Assembly (NCBI GenBank): GCA_030645735.1
Contig: JAUSNP010000003.1
Coordinates: forward strand, 1-64,000
Source of the DNA: Candidatus Moraniibacteriota bacterium
GTDB lineage: Bacteria; Patescibacteria; Paceibacteria; Moranbacterales; UBA2206
Direction: 5' to 3'
DNA: 64,000 nucleotides
The notes under the pieces are model-generated. The model was not told where the DNA came from, did no database searches, and saw only the letters and a program-made list of their open reading frames with translations. The translations under genes were made by a program, and so were the position numbers. Positions 36,045 to 44,485 of the stretch are shown here, piece after piece (the stretch's first letter is position 1; every line of letters starts with the position of its first letter).

Positions 36045-36962
36045 TTAGACAGTTTTTTCAAAGCCATATTGAGTTTGTTTTTGCTTGGCGGTTGTCAAAA
36101 GAAACAGCCCAAAAAGACTTGGGATTATAGCGAAAATTTGGACAGTGCTTGGCGCATTCTTCAAAATCATCCAAGCAAAAATAAAAGTGAAAACTGGCGC
36201 CAATGAATTAAAAGAAATAGTGTGTGTAACAGAAGTTTTTTTAAAACTGAAAAAATTTACCATCTTCATTAGACCTAGAAAGACTAAGCCGCTATACAAA
36301 AGATAAGGTAAGCTTTTTAGGATGACTTCGAATGGAATTGTTTTTTCAAAAATTAGAGAAGCAATGGAAAAAATAATTACTCCAGCTAAACTCCTAATAA
36401 ACAACAGGTAGTGGATAGAGACTTGGTGCAGAGCTCTTTTGGCAAAAATATTTCCAATCGGAGCAATTATTACTGCGCAAAACATAAGTAAATCTCCAAT
36501 ATTTATAGATGTTTGGTGATTGTTAAAAAGAACTACTCCGGCCGCGAAAAGCATAAGCATTGCACCAAAAAGATGCTTACGAGAAACTGGTTCTTTCTTG
36601 GCAATCCAACCGATTATTAGGAAACTAAAAGCTGCTTCAGTCATACTTATAAGCGCTACATTTTGTGGAGAAGTGAGGCTAAGAGCTATATAGTACAAAA
36701 GATAATATCCAATGGCAATAAACAATGTTGCCATCACTATATCTTTAATGGCTTGGATATTGGTAATATTTTTCTTCCATTCTTTTTTTACTGTTAAAAT
36801 AATTGCAAAAAAAATAGTTGCGACAATATAACTCCAAGTGAGAGTACTTAGGGGTAAGAGATGGTTTGTATAGGCAATGACAGTAAGAACAGGAAATAAT
36901 CCGGAAAAAATATTTTTTATAAGTAAGATGCCTTCAGCCTGTCTTTTCTCTGAAATAATCAT
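36045..36962 (-). CDS. EamA/DMT-superfamily transporter
   Basis: 305 aa with ten predicted membrane helices in two repeated halves, each ending in an EamA-type stretch (EAAFSFLIIGWIAKKEPVS; NSLAPVFTFIFAWMILKNAP). Such proteins export or import small metabolites (amino acids, nucleotides, drugs); the substrate is unknown. Transcribed alone. The 3' neighbour is 270 bases away. Confidence 0.9.
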   Translation of the reverse strand: MIISEKRQAEGILLIKNIFSGLFPVLTVIAYTNHLLPLSTLTWSYIVATIFFAIILTVKKEWKKNITNIQAIKDIVMATLFIAIGYYLLYYIALSLTSPQNVALISMTEAAFSFLIIGWIAKKEPVSRKHLFGAMLMLFAAGVVLFNNHQTSINIGDLLMFCAVIIAPIGNIFAKRALHQVSIHYLLFIRSLAGVIIFSIASLIFEKTIPFEVILKSLPYLLYSGLVFLGLMKMVNFFSFKKTSVTHTISFNSLAPVFTFIFAWMILKNAPSTVQIFAIIPSLFGLFLLTTAKQKQTQYGFEKTV

Positions 36963-37082
36963 AAGAAGAATAATTTAATAATCTTACAATATTCTATCAC
37001 GAAAAGTTCTGGCAGCATATTAGAGCATACATAAAATAGGCTCTTTTAAGCCTTTTTATTATGTTGCTCCACGAGTTGAAAA

Positions 37083-37150
37083 TACTCAGCAAGGACCGTC
37101 CTCGATTAGACACTCATTTCCCCAAAATAAAAAAGTGCAAGGCTCCGCGA
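37083..37150. repeat. Left copy of tRNA-Asn-derived direct repeat
   Basis: CCCAAAATAAAAAAGTGCAA GGCTCCGCGA (written as two parts, ending at 37150) is identical to 38193-38222 at the 3' end of tRNA-Asn, and an AGCAAGGAC word occurs at the same 24-base distance on the outer side of both copies. Only 7-8 bases of tRNA acceptor stem are included. The rest of the 36963-37349 gap holds nothing I can name. Confidence 0.8.
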
Positions 37151-37349
37151 GTTAGAAATAATGCGAACCTATCGGTAAATAATTATCAACAACTTTTATA
37201 CCAAATTAGACAATACTCAATCTTACAGTTGAAATCTCGCGTCCTTGCCATTTATGCATAAACCTATTACCATTTATACAAGCAAAGAAAAGAGTTGAGT
37301 ATAACATCTAATTCTTTAGTCATTGCACAAACAACCAAGGGAGGCACCA

Positions 37350-38072
37350 ATGGACTCAAAAGGAACTATTTGGGCAGCACTGGACACGGAGAAGAGGAAG
37401 GCATTGGAAATCGCCAAAGCCATCGCTTCAAACCCAGCAATTTTCGGATTCAAGCTCAATCGTCTGATTGACCAGGAGGTTTTTCGCAAAGACGGAGAAG
37501 TGGCTTTGTTTGAGGAATTGGCAAAGCTTGGTCTTCCGCTTTGGGTTGACCTAAAGCTTCATGACGTTCCCAGAACCGTTGTCGAAAGGCTTATGCCGTA
37601 CATTCAGTCGGGGTACGTCCAGTTCGTTACAGTTATGGCCAAGGGTGAAGTCGATATGATGTCCGATGCCGTCAACGCAATGGGAGCCAATGGAAACATT
37701 ATCGCCGTCACCGAGCTAACATCGTTGTCCGAGGAGCAGATTCACCTGGGAAGCGGACACCCGTCGAAAGCTTCAGTAATCAACCTCGCTCGCCTTTCCG
37801 TACTGGCCGGAGTCCGCCACATGGTCTGCTCATCCCAAGAGCTTGGGGCACTTAAGGAGCGGAAGGAACTGAGAGTTCTTCAAAAATTTGTACCCGGCAT
37901 AACACCCGACTGGAAAGGTAAAAATCAACCGGATCAGAAACGTGTCGGCAGTCCCGCATTCGCATTAAGCGGAGGTGCAAGCAAGGTTGTCATCGGCGGA
38001 GCCATTGTCAATGATGATGATCCCCTGGGTGCAGTCGAAAGAACAGCCGAGGAAATCGAGGCGATCAGCTGA
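37350..38072 (+). CDS. pyrF: Orotidine 5'-phosphate decarboxylase family protein
   Basis: 241 aa TIM barrel. Decarboxylates OMP to UMP in pyrimidine synthesis. The active-site tetrad motif DLKLHDVP (Asp67, Lys69, Asp72) and FGFKLN are present; the phosphate loop region reads VVIGGAIVNDDDPLGA, less typical than the usual GRPI. I use ATG 37350 with GGGAGG at 37339-37344, not the TTG at 37323. GC content and codon use are clearly higher than the flanks. No other pyr gene is in the window. It lies between direct repeats at tRNA-Asn with its own terminator, so it is probably acquired. A KGPDC-like relative is an alternative. Confidence 0.85.
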   Translation: MDSKGTIWAALDTEKRKALEIAKAIASNPAIFGFKLNRLIDQEVFRKDGEVALFEELAKLGLPLWVDLKLHDVPRTVVERLMPYIQSGYVQFVTVMAKGEVDMMSDAVNAMGANGNIIAVTELTSLSEEQIHLGSGHPSKASVINLARLSVLAGVRHMVCSSQELGALKERKELRVLQKFVPGITPDWKGKNQPDQKRVGSPAFALSGGASKVVIGGAIVNDDDPLGAVERTAEEIEAIS

Positions 38073-38097
38073 ACCACACCATTTTCAATCACAACAG

Positions 38098-38140
38098 AAA
38101 GCCGAAAGTTCGCAGTGCGAACCGTAGGCTTTTTTATTTT
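38098..38140 (+). terminator. Terminator of pyrF
   Basis: Two-part stem (AAAGCC...GGCTTT enclosing GTTCGC/GCGAAC) then TTTTTATTTT. Confidence 0.85.
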
Positions 38141-38156
38141 CTAAAAATATAAATTG

Positions 38157-38222
38157 CCTAGCAAGGACAATTCTCAACTTAGTGCTATTTTTCCCAAAAT
38201 AAAAAAGTGCAAGGCTCCGCGA
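38157..38222. repeat. Right copy of direct repeat at tRNA-Asn 3' end
   Basis: Partner of 37083-37150. The outer part (38205-38214) also pairs with 38287-38300 across the tRNA, forming an extended helix that ends in a U-run on the minus strand. Confidence 0.8.
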
Positions 38223-38286
38223 CCAGGACTCGAACCTGGAACCAATTGATTAACAGTCAACTGCTCTACCATTGAGCTATCGCGGA
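38215..38286 (-). tRNA. tRNA-Asn (GTT)
   Basis: Full cloverleaf on the minus strand: acceptor TCCGCGA/TCGCGGA, D-loop AGCTCAATGGTAGAGC, anticodon stem-loop TTGACTGTTAATCAA with GTT, T-arm CCAGGTTCGAGTCCTGG, discriminator G. CCA is not encoded (CCT follows). Flanking GTGCAA/TTGCAC extends the acceptor helix and a U-run follows, so precursor and terminator are combined. Confidence 0.95.
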
Positions 38287-38379
38287 ACTTTGCACTTTTC
38301 TAGTGATACAAAGGTTGAATTTTTAAAGCCTAGTCATTATACCAAACCCAGATAAAAAATCAAGTTTTGGCCTCAAATC

Positions 38380-39855
38380 CTAATAATCCTTGAGTTTCTT
38401 GATCCCATCATGCTCTCTGATCTTTTCCAAGGCTTTGGCCTCAATCTGACGGATACGTTCGCGGGTGACGCCAAATTCTTGACCCACCTCTTCTAAGGTG
38501 TGAACTACACCGTCTTCCAAACCAAAACGGATTTTCAAGATTTTTTGTTCACGCGGAGTCAGAGAATTCAAAACTTCGGTCACATGATCTCGCAAAAGTT
38601 TGCGGGAAGCTACATGATGTGGCATGACGGTTTCGGTGTCTTCGATGAAATCTCCCAATACACTGTCGTCATCACTGTCGCCCACTGAAGTTTCCAGAGA
38701 AACTGTTTCTTGGGAAATTTTCATAATGTGGCGAATCTTATCTACTTCAATGCCCATTTCCACGGCCACTTCTTCCGGCAATGGTTCACGTCCCAAGTCT
38801 TGAACTAGTCTTCGAGTTATCTGAGTATACTTGTTGATTGTTTCCACCATATGCACTGGAATACGAATGGTTCGAGATTGATCAGCCAACGCTCGCGTGA
38901 TGGCTTGGCGAATCCACCAAGTTGCATAAGTTGAGAATTTATAACCTTTAGTATAATCAAATTTTTCTACGGCGCGGAAAAGTCCAATATTGCCTTCTTG
39001 AATCAAATCCAACAATGACAAATTGTGTGAGCGACCCACATATTTCTTGGCGATACTCACTACCAAGCGCAAATTGGCTTCAGTCAATTTTTGCTTGGCA
39101 ATTGGATCACCTTTTTCAATTCTTTTGGCCAATGAAATTTCTTCTTCTGTTTTCAGCAAATCTACGCGTCCAATTTCTCGCAAATACATTTGGACAAGAT
39201 CAGAAGATGCTTCTTCCGGCACATCAATTTCTTTTTTCTTTCTTTTCTTGCTAACTTTTTCTTCTTCAAAATCAGACACCACTTTGTCAGTTTCCATCTT
39301 GATCATCTCATCTGACCCCAAGACGCGCACGCCCATATCCTCCAGCTTTTCATAAAGATTACCTAGGTCTTCAATGCTTTTTTCGGCATCTGGAAAAGCA
39401 TGCAAAATTTCATCTTCGGTGATGAAACCTCTTTGCTTGCCACGATAGAGCAATTCTTCAGCGATGCTTTTTTTCTTTTCTTCCTTGGCTTTGTAGGGCA
39501 CTACTTGTTTGCCTTGGCTGATTTTTTTCTCAGCACGACTTTGACCAACCTTGGCAGGCTTGGTAGCCTTTTTTGGTTCCACAACTTTGATAGCTTTGAT
39601 AGCTTGTTTAGCTTTGACTGGCGCTGTCACTTTTTTCACAACTTTTTTTTCTTTTTTGGCCACTTTTTTCACCACCTTGGCAGTTTTTTTCGCCACAACT
39701 TTGCTAGCCTTTTTTGCAGGCTTAGTGGTTTTTTTAATAATCTTTTTGATAATTTTTTTGGTTACTTTTTTAACGGCTTTTTTGATAGTCTTTTTCACGA
39801 GAGCTTTTTTCTTTTTATTATTTAGAGGCTTTTTGCTGATTTTCTTTTTGGCCAT
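38380..39855 (-). CDS. rpoD: Primary sigma factor RpoD with histone-like Lys/Ala-rich N-terminus
   Basis: 491 aa. Region 1.2-2.4 (DLVQMYLREIGRVDLL ... LRLVVSIAKKYVGR, DLIQEGNIGLFRAVEKFDY, YKFSTYATWWIRQAITRAL), region 3 (IPVHMVETINKYTQ) and region 4 (LTPREQKILKIRFGL, VTRERIRQIEAKALEKI) are all standard. Residues 1 to about 125 are an unusual tract of KK/AK/VK repeats like the tail of histone H1 or bacterial HU-type proteins, in place of an acidic region 1.1. That tail may bind DNA non-specifically. dnaG lies upstream on the same strand, as in the widespread dnaG-rpoD pair. Confidence 0.96.
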   Translation of the reverse strand: MAKKKISKKPLNNKKKKALVKKTIKKAVKKVTKKIIKKIIKKTTKPAKKASKVVAKKTAKVVKKVAKKEKKVVKKVTAPVKAKQAIKAIKVVEPKKATKPAKVGQSRAEKKISQGKQVVPYKAKEEKKKSIAEELLYRGKQRGFITEDEILHAFPDAEKSIEDLGNLYEKLEDMGVRVLGSDEMIKMETDKVVSDFEEEKVSKKRKKKEIDVPEEASSDLVQMYLREIGRVDLLKTEEEISLAKRIEKGDPIAKQKLTEANLRLVVSIAKKYVGRSHNLSLLDLIQEGNIGLFRAVEKFDYTKGYKFSTYATWWIRQAITRALADQSRTIRIPVHMVETINKYTQITRRLVQDLGREPLPEEVAVEMGIEVDKIRHIMKISQETVSLETSVGDSDDDSVLGDFIEDTETVMPHHVASRKLLRDHVTEVLNSLTPREQKILKIRFGLEDGVVHTLEEVGQEFGVTRERIRQIEAKALEKIREHDGIKKLKDY

Positions 39856-39865
39856 ATTTTTGCTA

Positions 39866-39978
39866 ATTTACAATTTCCAATTTTCAGTTTACAATGAATT
39901 TTCAATTATTAAATTTTCAAAAAATAATAATTGAACATTGTAAATTTATTGTAAATTGTGAATTGATAATTGAAGATT
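39866..39978. repeat. Inverted word array F (ACAATTTACAATT family)
   Basis: Left part iterates TTTACAATTTCCAATTTTCA, right part iterates its reverse complement (ATTGTAAATTTATTGTAAATT). The array fills the whole gap between dnaG and rpoD and contains no gene. Confidence 0.75.
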
Positions 39979-39984
39979 TGTATA

Positions 39985-41859
39985 CTAGTTTATTGCTTTG
40001 TTTAGCACGGCTTGTTCTGCATTGATGTTAGTGTATTCTTCACCTAAGAATTTCACGGCTAGCGCGTCAGATTTTTTTCTGGCAGCATCCAAGTCTTTTG
40101 AGATTTTATCTAAACGACTTTTGTTAATTTCATATTTAATTTTTTGCAATCTATTTTTTGCTTCTGCCAAAGGTTTTTCGAGAACAATTTCTTCCAGACT
40201 ATTGTCCAGACCGATTTTATATCGAGTTTCGAAATATATTTTTTCAGCCGCAGTTCTGTCGGATTGGGATTCAAGATTTTTAGTTAGCTCATCGAAACTA
40301 AAATGAAACCCTCCGCCGTTTTGAATCATAACACTTAGAAGGCTATCTTTTGGAACAAAGGATAAATCCTCATTGTCCAACATTTCCTTCCAAACGTCGC
40401 TATAGACTAGCATTAATCCAATTAGGTCTTTTGTGAGAGTTTCAATTTTGCCACTAGGGGCGAAGATCTTGCTTTCTTGCGGCAAGTCTTGTGAAGTTCT
40501 AACTACTCTATCTCTAAGACTAGCCTTTTTCAGCATATCCGTCAATATGTTCTCCTGAATATCAATTTCAGCCGCCAACTTTTTCAACCAATGGCTCTTC
40601 TCAATTTCATTGGCCAAAAAACCAATCATCTCCAAAAGTTCTTCGGAAATTATTTTTTTATCTTCAACTTTTTCCTTGTTATATTTCGAAAGCACTTTGT
40701 CAAAAAAATATTCCATCGCCGGTCTCGCCTTCTCCACCGACTCACGCAAAATTTCTGGATTGTTCTTGGCCAAGTCAGCTGCGTCTTTGCCAGATGGCAA
40801 TTGCACCACGCGCACATTCACTTCTTTTTCAAAACACAGCTTGATGCTTTTTTTCGTGGCCAATTCACCGGCATTGTCCATATCAAAACACATATCAATT
40901 TTGTCAGCATATCTCTTGATGATGTTCAAATGTTCTTGCGTCAAAGCCGTGCCCGAAACGGCCACCGTGTTTTTGAGTCCGGCTTGATGCGCCGCAATTA
41001 CATCCATGTTGCCTTCCACTAAAAGTGCTGATTTTTGCAAACGAATTTCGTTCTTAGCGCGACTGATTCCATAGAGAATTTTGCTCTTGTGATAGACTTC
41101 GGTTTCGGGTGTGTTCACATATTTGGCTTGCGATTCATCTCCGCCTGGTGCCACACGGGCGCTATAGCCCACAACTTTGTCATTGGAATCAGCAATGGGA
41201 AACATTATTCTATCTCTGAAACGGTCGTAGAAATTTGAAGCTACGCCAAGGTTCAACCTTGACGATGCCTGTGCGTTCTCCAAAGGTTGAACCTTTGAGT
41301 TGTTAGAATTGTCTCTTTTCTCAACCAACAATCCTGTCTTTGCGATTTCTTCAACTGTAAAACCTTTCTTCATTAAAAATGACATTGTATTACTCCAACC
41401 ATTGGGCGCATAACCCAAACGAAAATCTTTGATTGATTCATCATTGATGCCACGATCTTTCAAATATTCCAAAATTTTCTTGCCAGGCGCAGTTTGCAAC
41501 AGATGGGCTTGATAGAATTTTGTGGCCATTTCCAAGATTTCCAAGGTGCGATTTTTTTCGGCCGCTTGCTTGGGATCAGTTTTTTTGAGTTCGACACCGG
41601 CCTTGTCTGCTAACAGAGTCAAAGCCCCTTTGAAATCCAAACCTTCAATATCCATCACAAAGCCAAAAATGTCGCCACCCTTCTGACAACCAAAACAATG
41701 CCAAATCTGTTTGTCTTCGCTGACCATAAAAGACGGGCTTTTTTCGTTGTGAAACGGACAATTGGCGCGCCAATTAGTGCCGGCTTTTTCCAAGCGGATA
41801 TACCCTCCCAGAACATCCACGATGTTCAGACGCGATTTTATATCGTCAATATCAGACAT
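39985..41859 (-). CDS. dnaG: DNA primase
   Basis: 624 aa. Zinc-binding CHC2 domain with Cys34, His37, Cys55, Cys58; the catalytic core with LVEGNMDVIAAHQAG (Toprim Glu) and DMDNAG metal site; helical C-terminal helicase-binding part. Makes RNA primers at the replication fork. In the core, residues about 188-204 (KVQPLENAQASSRLNLG) precede the conserved FYDRFRDRIMFPI and are encoded by a palindromic element (41246-41297) absent from ordinary primases. rpoD follows downstream. Confidence 0.96.
   Translation of the reverse strand: MSDIDDIKSRLNIVDVLGGYIRLEKAGTNWRANCPFHNEKSPSFMVSEDKQIWHCFGCQKGGDIFGFVMDIEGLDFKGALTLLADKAGVELKKTDPKQAAEKNRTLEILEMATKFYQAHLLQTAPGKKILEYLKDRGINDESIKDFRLGYAPNGWSNTMSFLMKKGFTVEEIAKTGLLVEKRDNSNNSKVQPLENAQASSRLNLGVASNFYDRFRDRIMFPIADSNDKVVGYSARVAPGGDESQAKYVNTPETEVYHKSKILYGISRAKNEIRLQKSALLVEGNMDVIAAHQAGLKNTVAVSGTALTQEHLNIIKRYADKIDMCFDMDNAGELATKKSIKLCFEKEVNVRVVQLPSGKDAADLAKNNPEILRESVEKARPAMEYFFDKVLSKYNKEKVEDKKIISEELLEMIGFLANEIEKSHWLKKLAAEIDIQENILTDMLKKASLRDRVVRTSQDLPQESKIFAPSGKIETLTKDLIGLMLVYSDVWKEMLDNEDLSFVPKDSLLSVMIQNGGGFHFSFDELTKNLESQSDRTAAEKIYFETRYKIGLDNSLEEIVLEKPLAEAKNRLQKIKYEINKSRLDKISKDLDAARKKSDALAVKFLGEEYTNINAEQAVLNKAIN
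41246..41297 (-). repeat. In-frame palindromic insertion in dnaG
   Basis: AAGGTTCAACCTT (41248-41260) and its reverse complement AAGGTTGAACCTT (41283-41295) flank a 22-base centre. The reading frame stays open and adds about 17-20 residues at a loop before YDRFRDR. Confidence 0.75.
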
Positions 41860-41960
41860 TTTAGTATATATTAAGGTATATACACTATATTATACTAAGA
41901 GAAATAAGGCAAAAAAATATTCAGTATCCTAATTATAATTTAAGAAAAAAATTTAATAAT

Positions 41961-42000
41961 ACAAAAGACCCTGCCAACCGTTTTCGGCTAGCAGGGTCTT
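41961..42000 (-). terminator. Terminator of leuB
   Basis: AAGACCCTGC/GCAGGGTCTT outer stem enclosing a second small stem, then a U-run on the minus strand. Confidence 0.85.
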
Positions 42001-42018
42001 ACTCCTCATTGTTCTAAA

Positions 42019-43113
42019 TTATTTGTTGCGAATGATTTCAACGACCATGTCGCCAAAACCACTCGTGGAAAGAATCTTCTCCGCGGGATAGCCACCAGCG
42101 AGTTCATTGGTGGTATAACCCCGTTCGAAGACAGCAAAGAGAGTATCCCAAACCTCTTTGCCTTCCACTGGCAGATTGAGACATTTTTCAAACATTAGGG
42201 CAACACTGCCAATCATCGAATAGGGATTGGCGATGTTTCGGCCAGCAATGTCCGGAGCTGAACCGTGAGCCGGCTCCACATAGCCTTTATTAGGCCCAAT
42301 GCAGGCCGAAGGCATCAAGCCCAACGAACCAATCACTCCGCCAGCCTGATCAGTGAGAATATCGCCCATCATGTTTTCCAGCAGACAGACGCCGTTGAAC
42401 ATGCTCGGATTGATTACCAACTGATAGGCAGCGTTATCAACCAGCACCGATTGATACGGCACTTCGGGATAATCCTTGGCCACTTCCTCAACCACTGCGT
42501 TCCAGAAGCGCGAGGTGGCCAAGACATTGGCCTTGTGAATGTTGATCATCTTACATTTCCGTTTTCGCGCCTCATCGAAAGCGACCAGCGCCACCCGACG
42601 TACCTGTTCTTCGGTGTAACAACAGTCATCCACTGCATACTGCATGTGGGTAGTTGGTCCCTCAACTTTTCCCCCAAAATAAATGCCGCCGACTAATTCC
42701 CGAATCATCAGAATATCGATGCCGTCACCGAGATTCTCCGGCTTGAGCGGTGAAAAATGAGACAACGCCTTTGGCAATCTGACGGGCCGGTAATTGGCAA
42801 AAGTGTCATAGCGCTGGCGCAGGGGTAGGATGGCACCGACTTCAGGCCGGTACTGCTGAGGAATCTCGTTCATCCGCTCAACCGCCAAACCGACCGGCCC
42901 CTTCATAATTACATCGGCCCGATCGCAAACCACTTTGGTCTTCTCCGGGAAGGGCGAGCCCTCACTGAAGTAGGCACCGGCTCCGAAAGGCGCGAATTCC
43001 AAAGTGAACTGATGGCCGTATTTTTCCTCAACTGCCTTCAGTACCTTTAAGGCCTCGCGCATGATTTCCGGACCAATCCCGTCTCCTTCCAGAACTGCTA
43101 TCATACTCTTCAC
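42019..43113 (-). CDS. leuB: 3-isopropylmalate dehydrogenase family protein
   Basis: About 365 aa beta-decarboxylating dehydrogenase. VLEGDGIGPEIM at the N-terminus, the LRQRYDTFANYRPVR substrate Arg segment, RELVGGIYFG, the Lys/Asp metal residues (NIHKANVL, YQSVLVDNAAY, GDILTDQAGG) and the NAD site GSAPDIAGRNIANP match LeuB. MKGPVG in place of GAVGGP leaves a tartrate- or isocitrate-type substrate open. GTG 43113 is seven bases after GGAGG (43121-43125); ATG 43104 is an alternative. No other leucine gene is in the window, and GC content and codon use are far above the flanks: likely acquired. Confidence 0.85.
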   Translation of the reverse strand: MKSMIAVLEGDGIGPEIMREALKVLKAVEEKYGHQFTLEFAPFGAGAYFSEGSPFPEKTKVVCDRADVIMKGPVGLAVERMNEIPQQYRPEVGAILPLRQRYDTFANYRPVRLPKALSHFSPLKPENLGDGIDILMIRELVGGIYFGGKVEGPTTHMQYAVDDCCYTEEQVRRVALVAFDEARKRKCKMINIHKANVLATSRFWNAVVEEVAKDYPEVPYQSVLVDNAAYQLVINPSMFNGVCLLENMMGDILTDQAGGVIGSLGLMPSACIGPNKGYVEPAHGSAPDIAGRNIANPYSMIGSVALMFEKCLNLPVEGKEVWDTLFAVFERGYTTNELAGGYPAEKILSTSGFGDMVVEIIRNK

Positions 43114-43163
43114 TTGTACACCTCCTTTTGTTAAAGTATCGACTAAACCACAGTTTAAATAAC

Positions 43164-43217
43164 AACTAAGCAATTTGCTTAGTTAAATAATGTATCAAAA
43201 CGACGCATCAGTGTCAA
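43164..43217 (-). promoter_or_regulatory. leuB promoter with perfect 21-bp palindrome
   Basis: Minus strand TTGACA (43212-43217), 17-base spacer, TACATT (43189-43194). Just downstream, AACTAAGCAA-T-TTGCTTAGTT (43164-43184) is a perfect palindrome placed at the expected transcription start, a likely operator for an unknown repressor. Confidence 0.8.
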
Positions 43218-43330
43218 TTTATTTTACAATTTAAAAAACACGTTGTTTGCGTGTTTTCCTTGATATAGATACTTAATATTCTCTTGCTTATATTATGCTA
43301 CCCATATACTAACAGCGTATGGGCAGTAAA

Positions 43331-44179
43331 TCAATTGCCTATCTTTCTAACTTTTCCACCATGCAACATTTTTGCATTTTTATTTGTAATAACTTTCTTA
43401 CCTGTTTTAGTTTCAATGTCTTTACGTGCATTGCCCGCTATGCCCCCACCTTCCCGCGCTACAATCTTGTTTTCATCTAAATTCTTTGGTTCACGAGTTT
43501 CAGAAATTTCAGTGGTGGCTGTTTCGGCCAACATATTCAAAACCAATTCCAGATTAGTCATATTGTCACGCAAATTTTCTTTCTTGAGATTTTTATAGCT
43601 TTTGTATTCTTTAGTTGTCATGCCCGCCCATGCCTGTGTGATTTCATTGGTCAAAATTGCAAACTCCAAGCCCTCTTTGACGCCTCGTTTTTCCCACTCA
43701 TCTGTCAAAGATTTGCGAATTTCAATGCTCTTCAATCGTTGATTCACCCATTCTGGAGAATAGCCTTTTTGCAAATATGTTTTGAGAGCGCGATTGATTG
43801 CCAGTTCAGGATCAGCCATTTCCTCCAATCTTTCATAACCCACGCGTGCCAACCATAATTTGAATGGCTCTGCATTGGGTGAAGGAATAGATTGGATGAG
43901 ACGCAATAATGTTTCTGTATCAGCAACATCAGTGAGGCGCATTTTTCCATCTTGAGCAATCATTTTCAAACCGTTACATTTTGTAACGGTTTCATTTGAA
44001 CCTTCATCAATTAAACGCTTTTTAAGAACGCGCCAATATACTTGAGGATTATCACTATTTGTCAAAATTGAAATTACATCAACCACTGAAAAATACCACA
44101 ATTCCTTTTCGCCATCCCACTGTCGACGGATTTCATTGCCTTCAAAAATTGCAACGACTTTTGTTTTTATTTTTTTCAT
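43331..44179 (-). CDS. BRO-N domain protein (DinD-like), copy 1
   Basis: About 282 aa. N-terminal Bro-N domain (residues about 5-110: FEGNEIRRQWDGEKELWYF, SVVDVISILTNS), seen in phage antirepressors and in the DNA-damage-inducible protein DinD. The C-terminal part has LRDNMTNLELVLNMLAE and a conserved Gly-rich end (GGGIAGNARKDIE). The second copy lies at 48544. Members probably bind DNA or modulate repressors. I start at ATG 44179. Confidence 0.82.
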   Translation of the reverse strand: MKKIKTKVVAIFEGNEIRRQWDGEKELWYFSVVDVISILTNSDNPQVYWRVLKKRLIDEGSNETVTKCNGLKMIAQDGKMRLTDVADTETLLRLIQSIPSPNAEPFKLWLARVGYERLEEMADPELAINRALKTYLQKGYSPEWVNQRLKSIEIRKSLTDEWEKRGVKEGLEFAILTNEITQAWAGMTTKEYKSYKNLKKENLRDNMTNLELVLNMLAETATTEISETREPKNLDENKIVAREGGGIAGNARKDIETKTGKKVITNKNAKMLHGGKVRKIGN

Positions 44180-44284
44180 ACTATTTTTTTGAAAAATTAG
44201 ACTCACAGTGATATTATATCATCTATCCATAGCCTGTCAATACACCTACGAAAAAACAGCCCAAAAGCTGTTTTGTTCATTTAT

Positions 44285-44372
44285 TGGCGGAAGAGGAGAG
44301 ATTCGAACTCTCGGTGAGTTTCCCCACACACGCTTTCCAAGCGTGCGCACTAGGCCACTATGCGACTCTTCC
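44285..44372 (-). tRNA. tRNA-Ser (GGA)
   Basis: Class II tRNA on the minus strand: acceptor GGAAGAG/CTCTTCC, anticodon stem-loop ACGCTTGGAAAGCGT with GGA, a long variable arm (GTGTGGGGAAACTCAC), T-arm GAGAGTTCGAATCTCTC. GCCA at the end suggests an encoded CCA (44285-44287). Confidence 0.95.
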
Positions 44373-44385
44373 AGATTGTCACTTT

Positions 44386-44478
44386 AGCATATTAACATAT
44401 TATCACGCCAGCATGCTAACAAAAAAGCATATTAACAAAAATAGATTTTTGCTAATATGCTAAAATGCTAGCATGTTA
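44386..44478. repeat. Inverted word array G (GCATATTAACA / TGCTAGCATGTTA)
   Basis: Left arm iterates AGCATATTAACA and GCATGCTAACA; right arm TTGCTAATATGCTAAAATGC and TAGCATGTTA is its mirror. It fills the gap between pyk and tRNA-Ser. Confidence 0.75.
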
Positions 44479-44485
44479 CTATGTT

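Noticed and set aside
37150..38192. Integrase or transposase inside the tRNA-Asn cassette
   Set aside because: Only pyrF fits; no other frame of useful length on either strand.
39400..39934. Phe-rich plus-strand ORFs
   Set aside because: They mirror the Lys codon runs (AAA/AAG) of the RpoD N-terminus.
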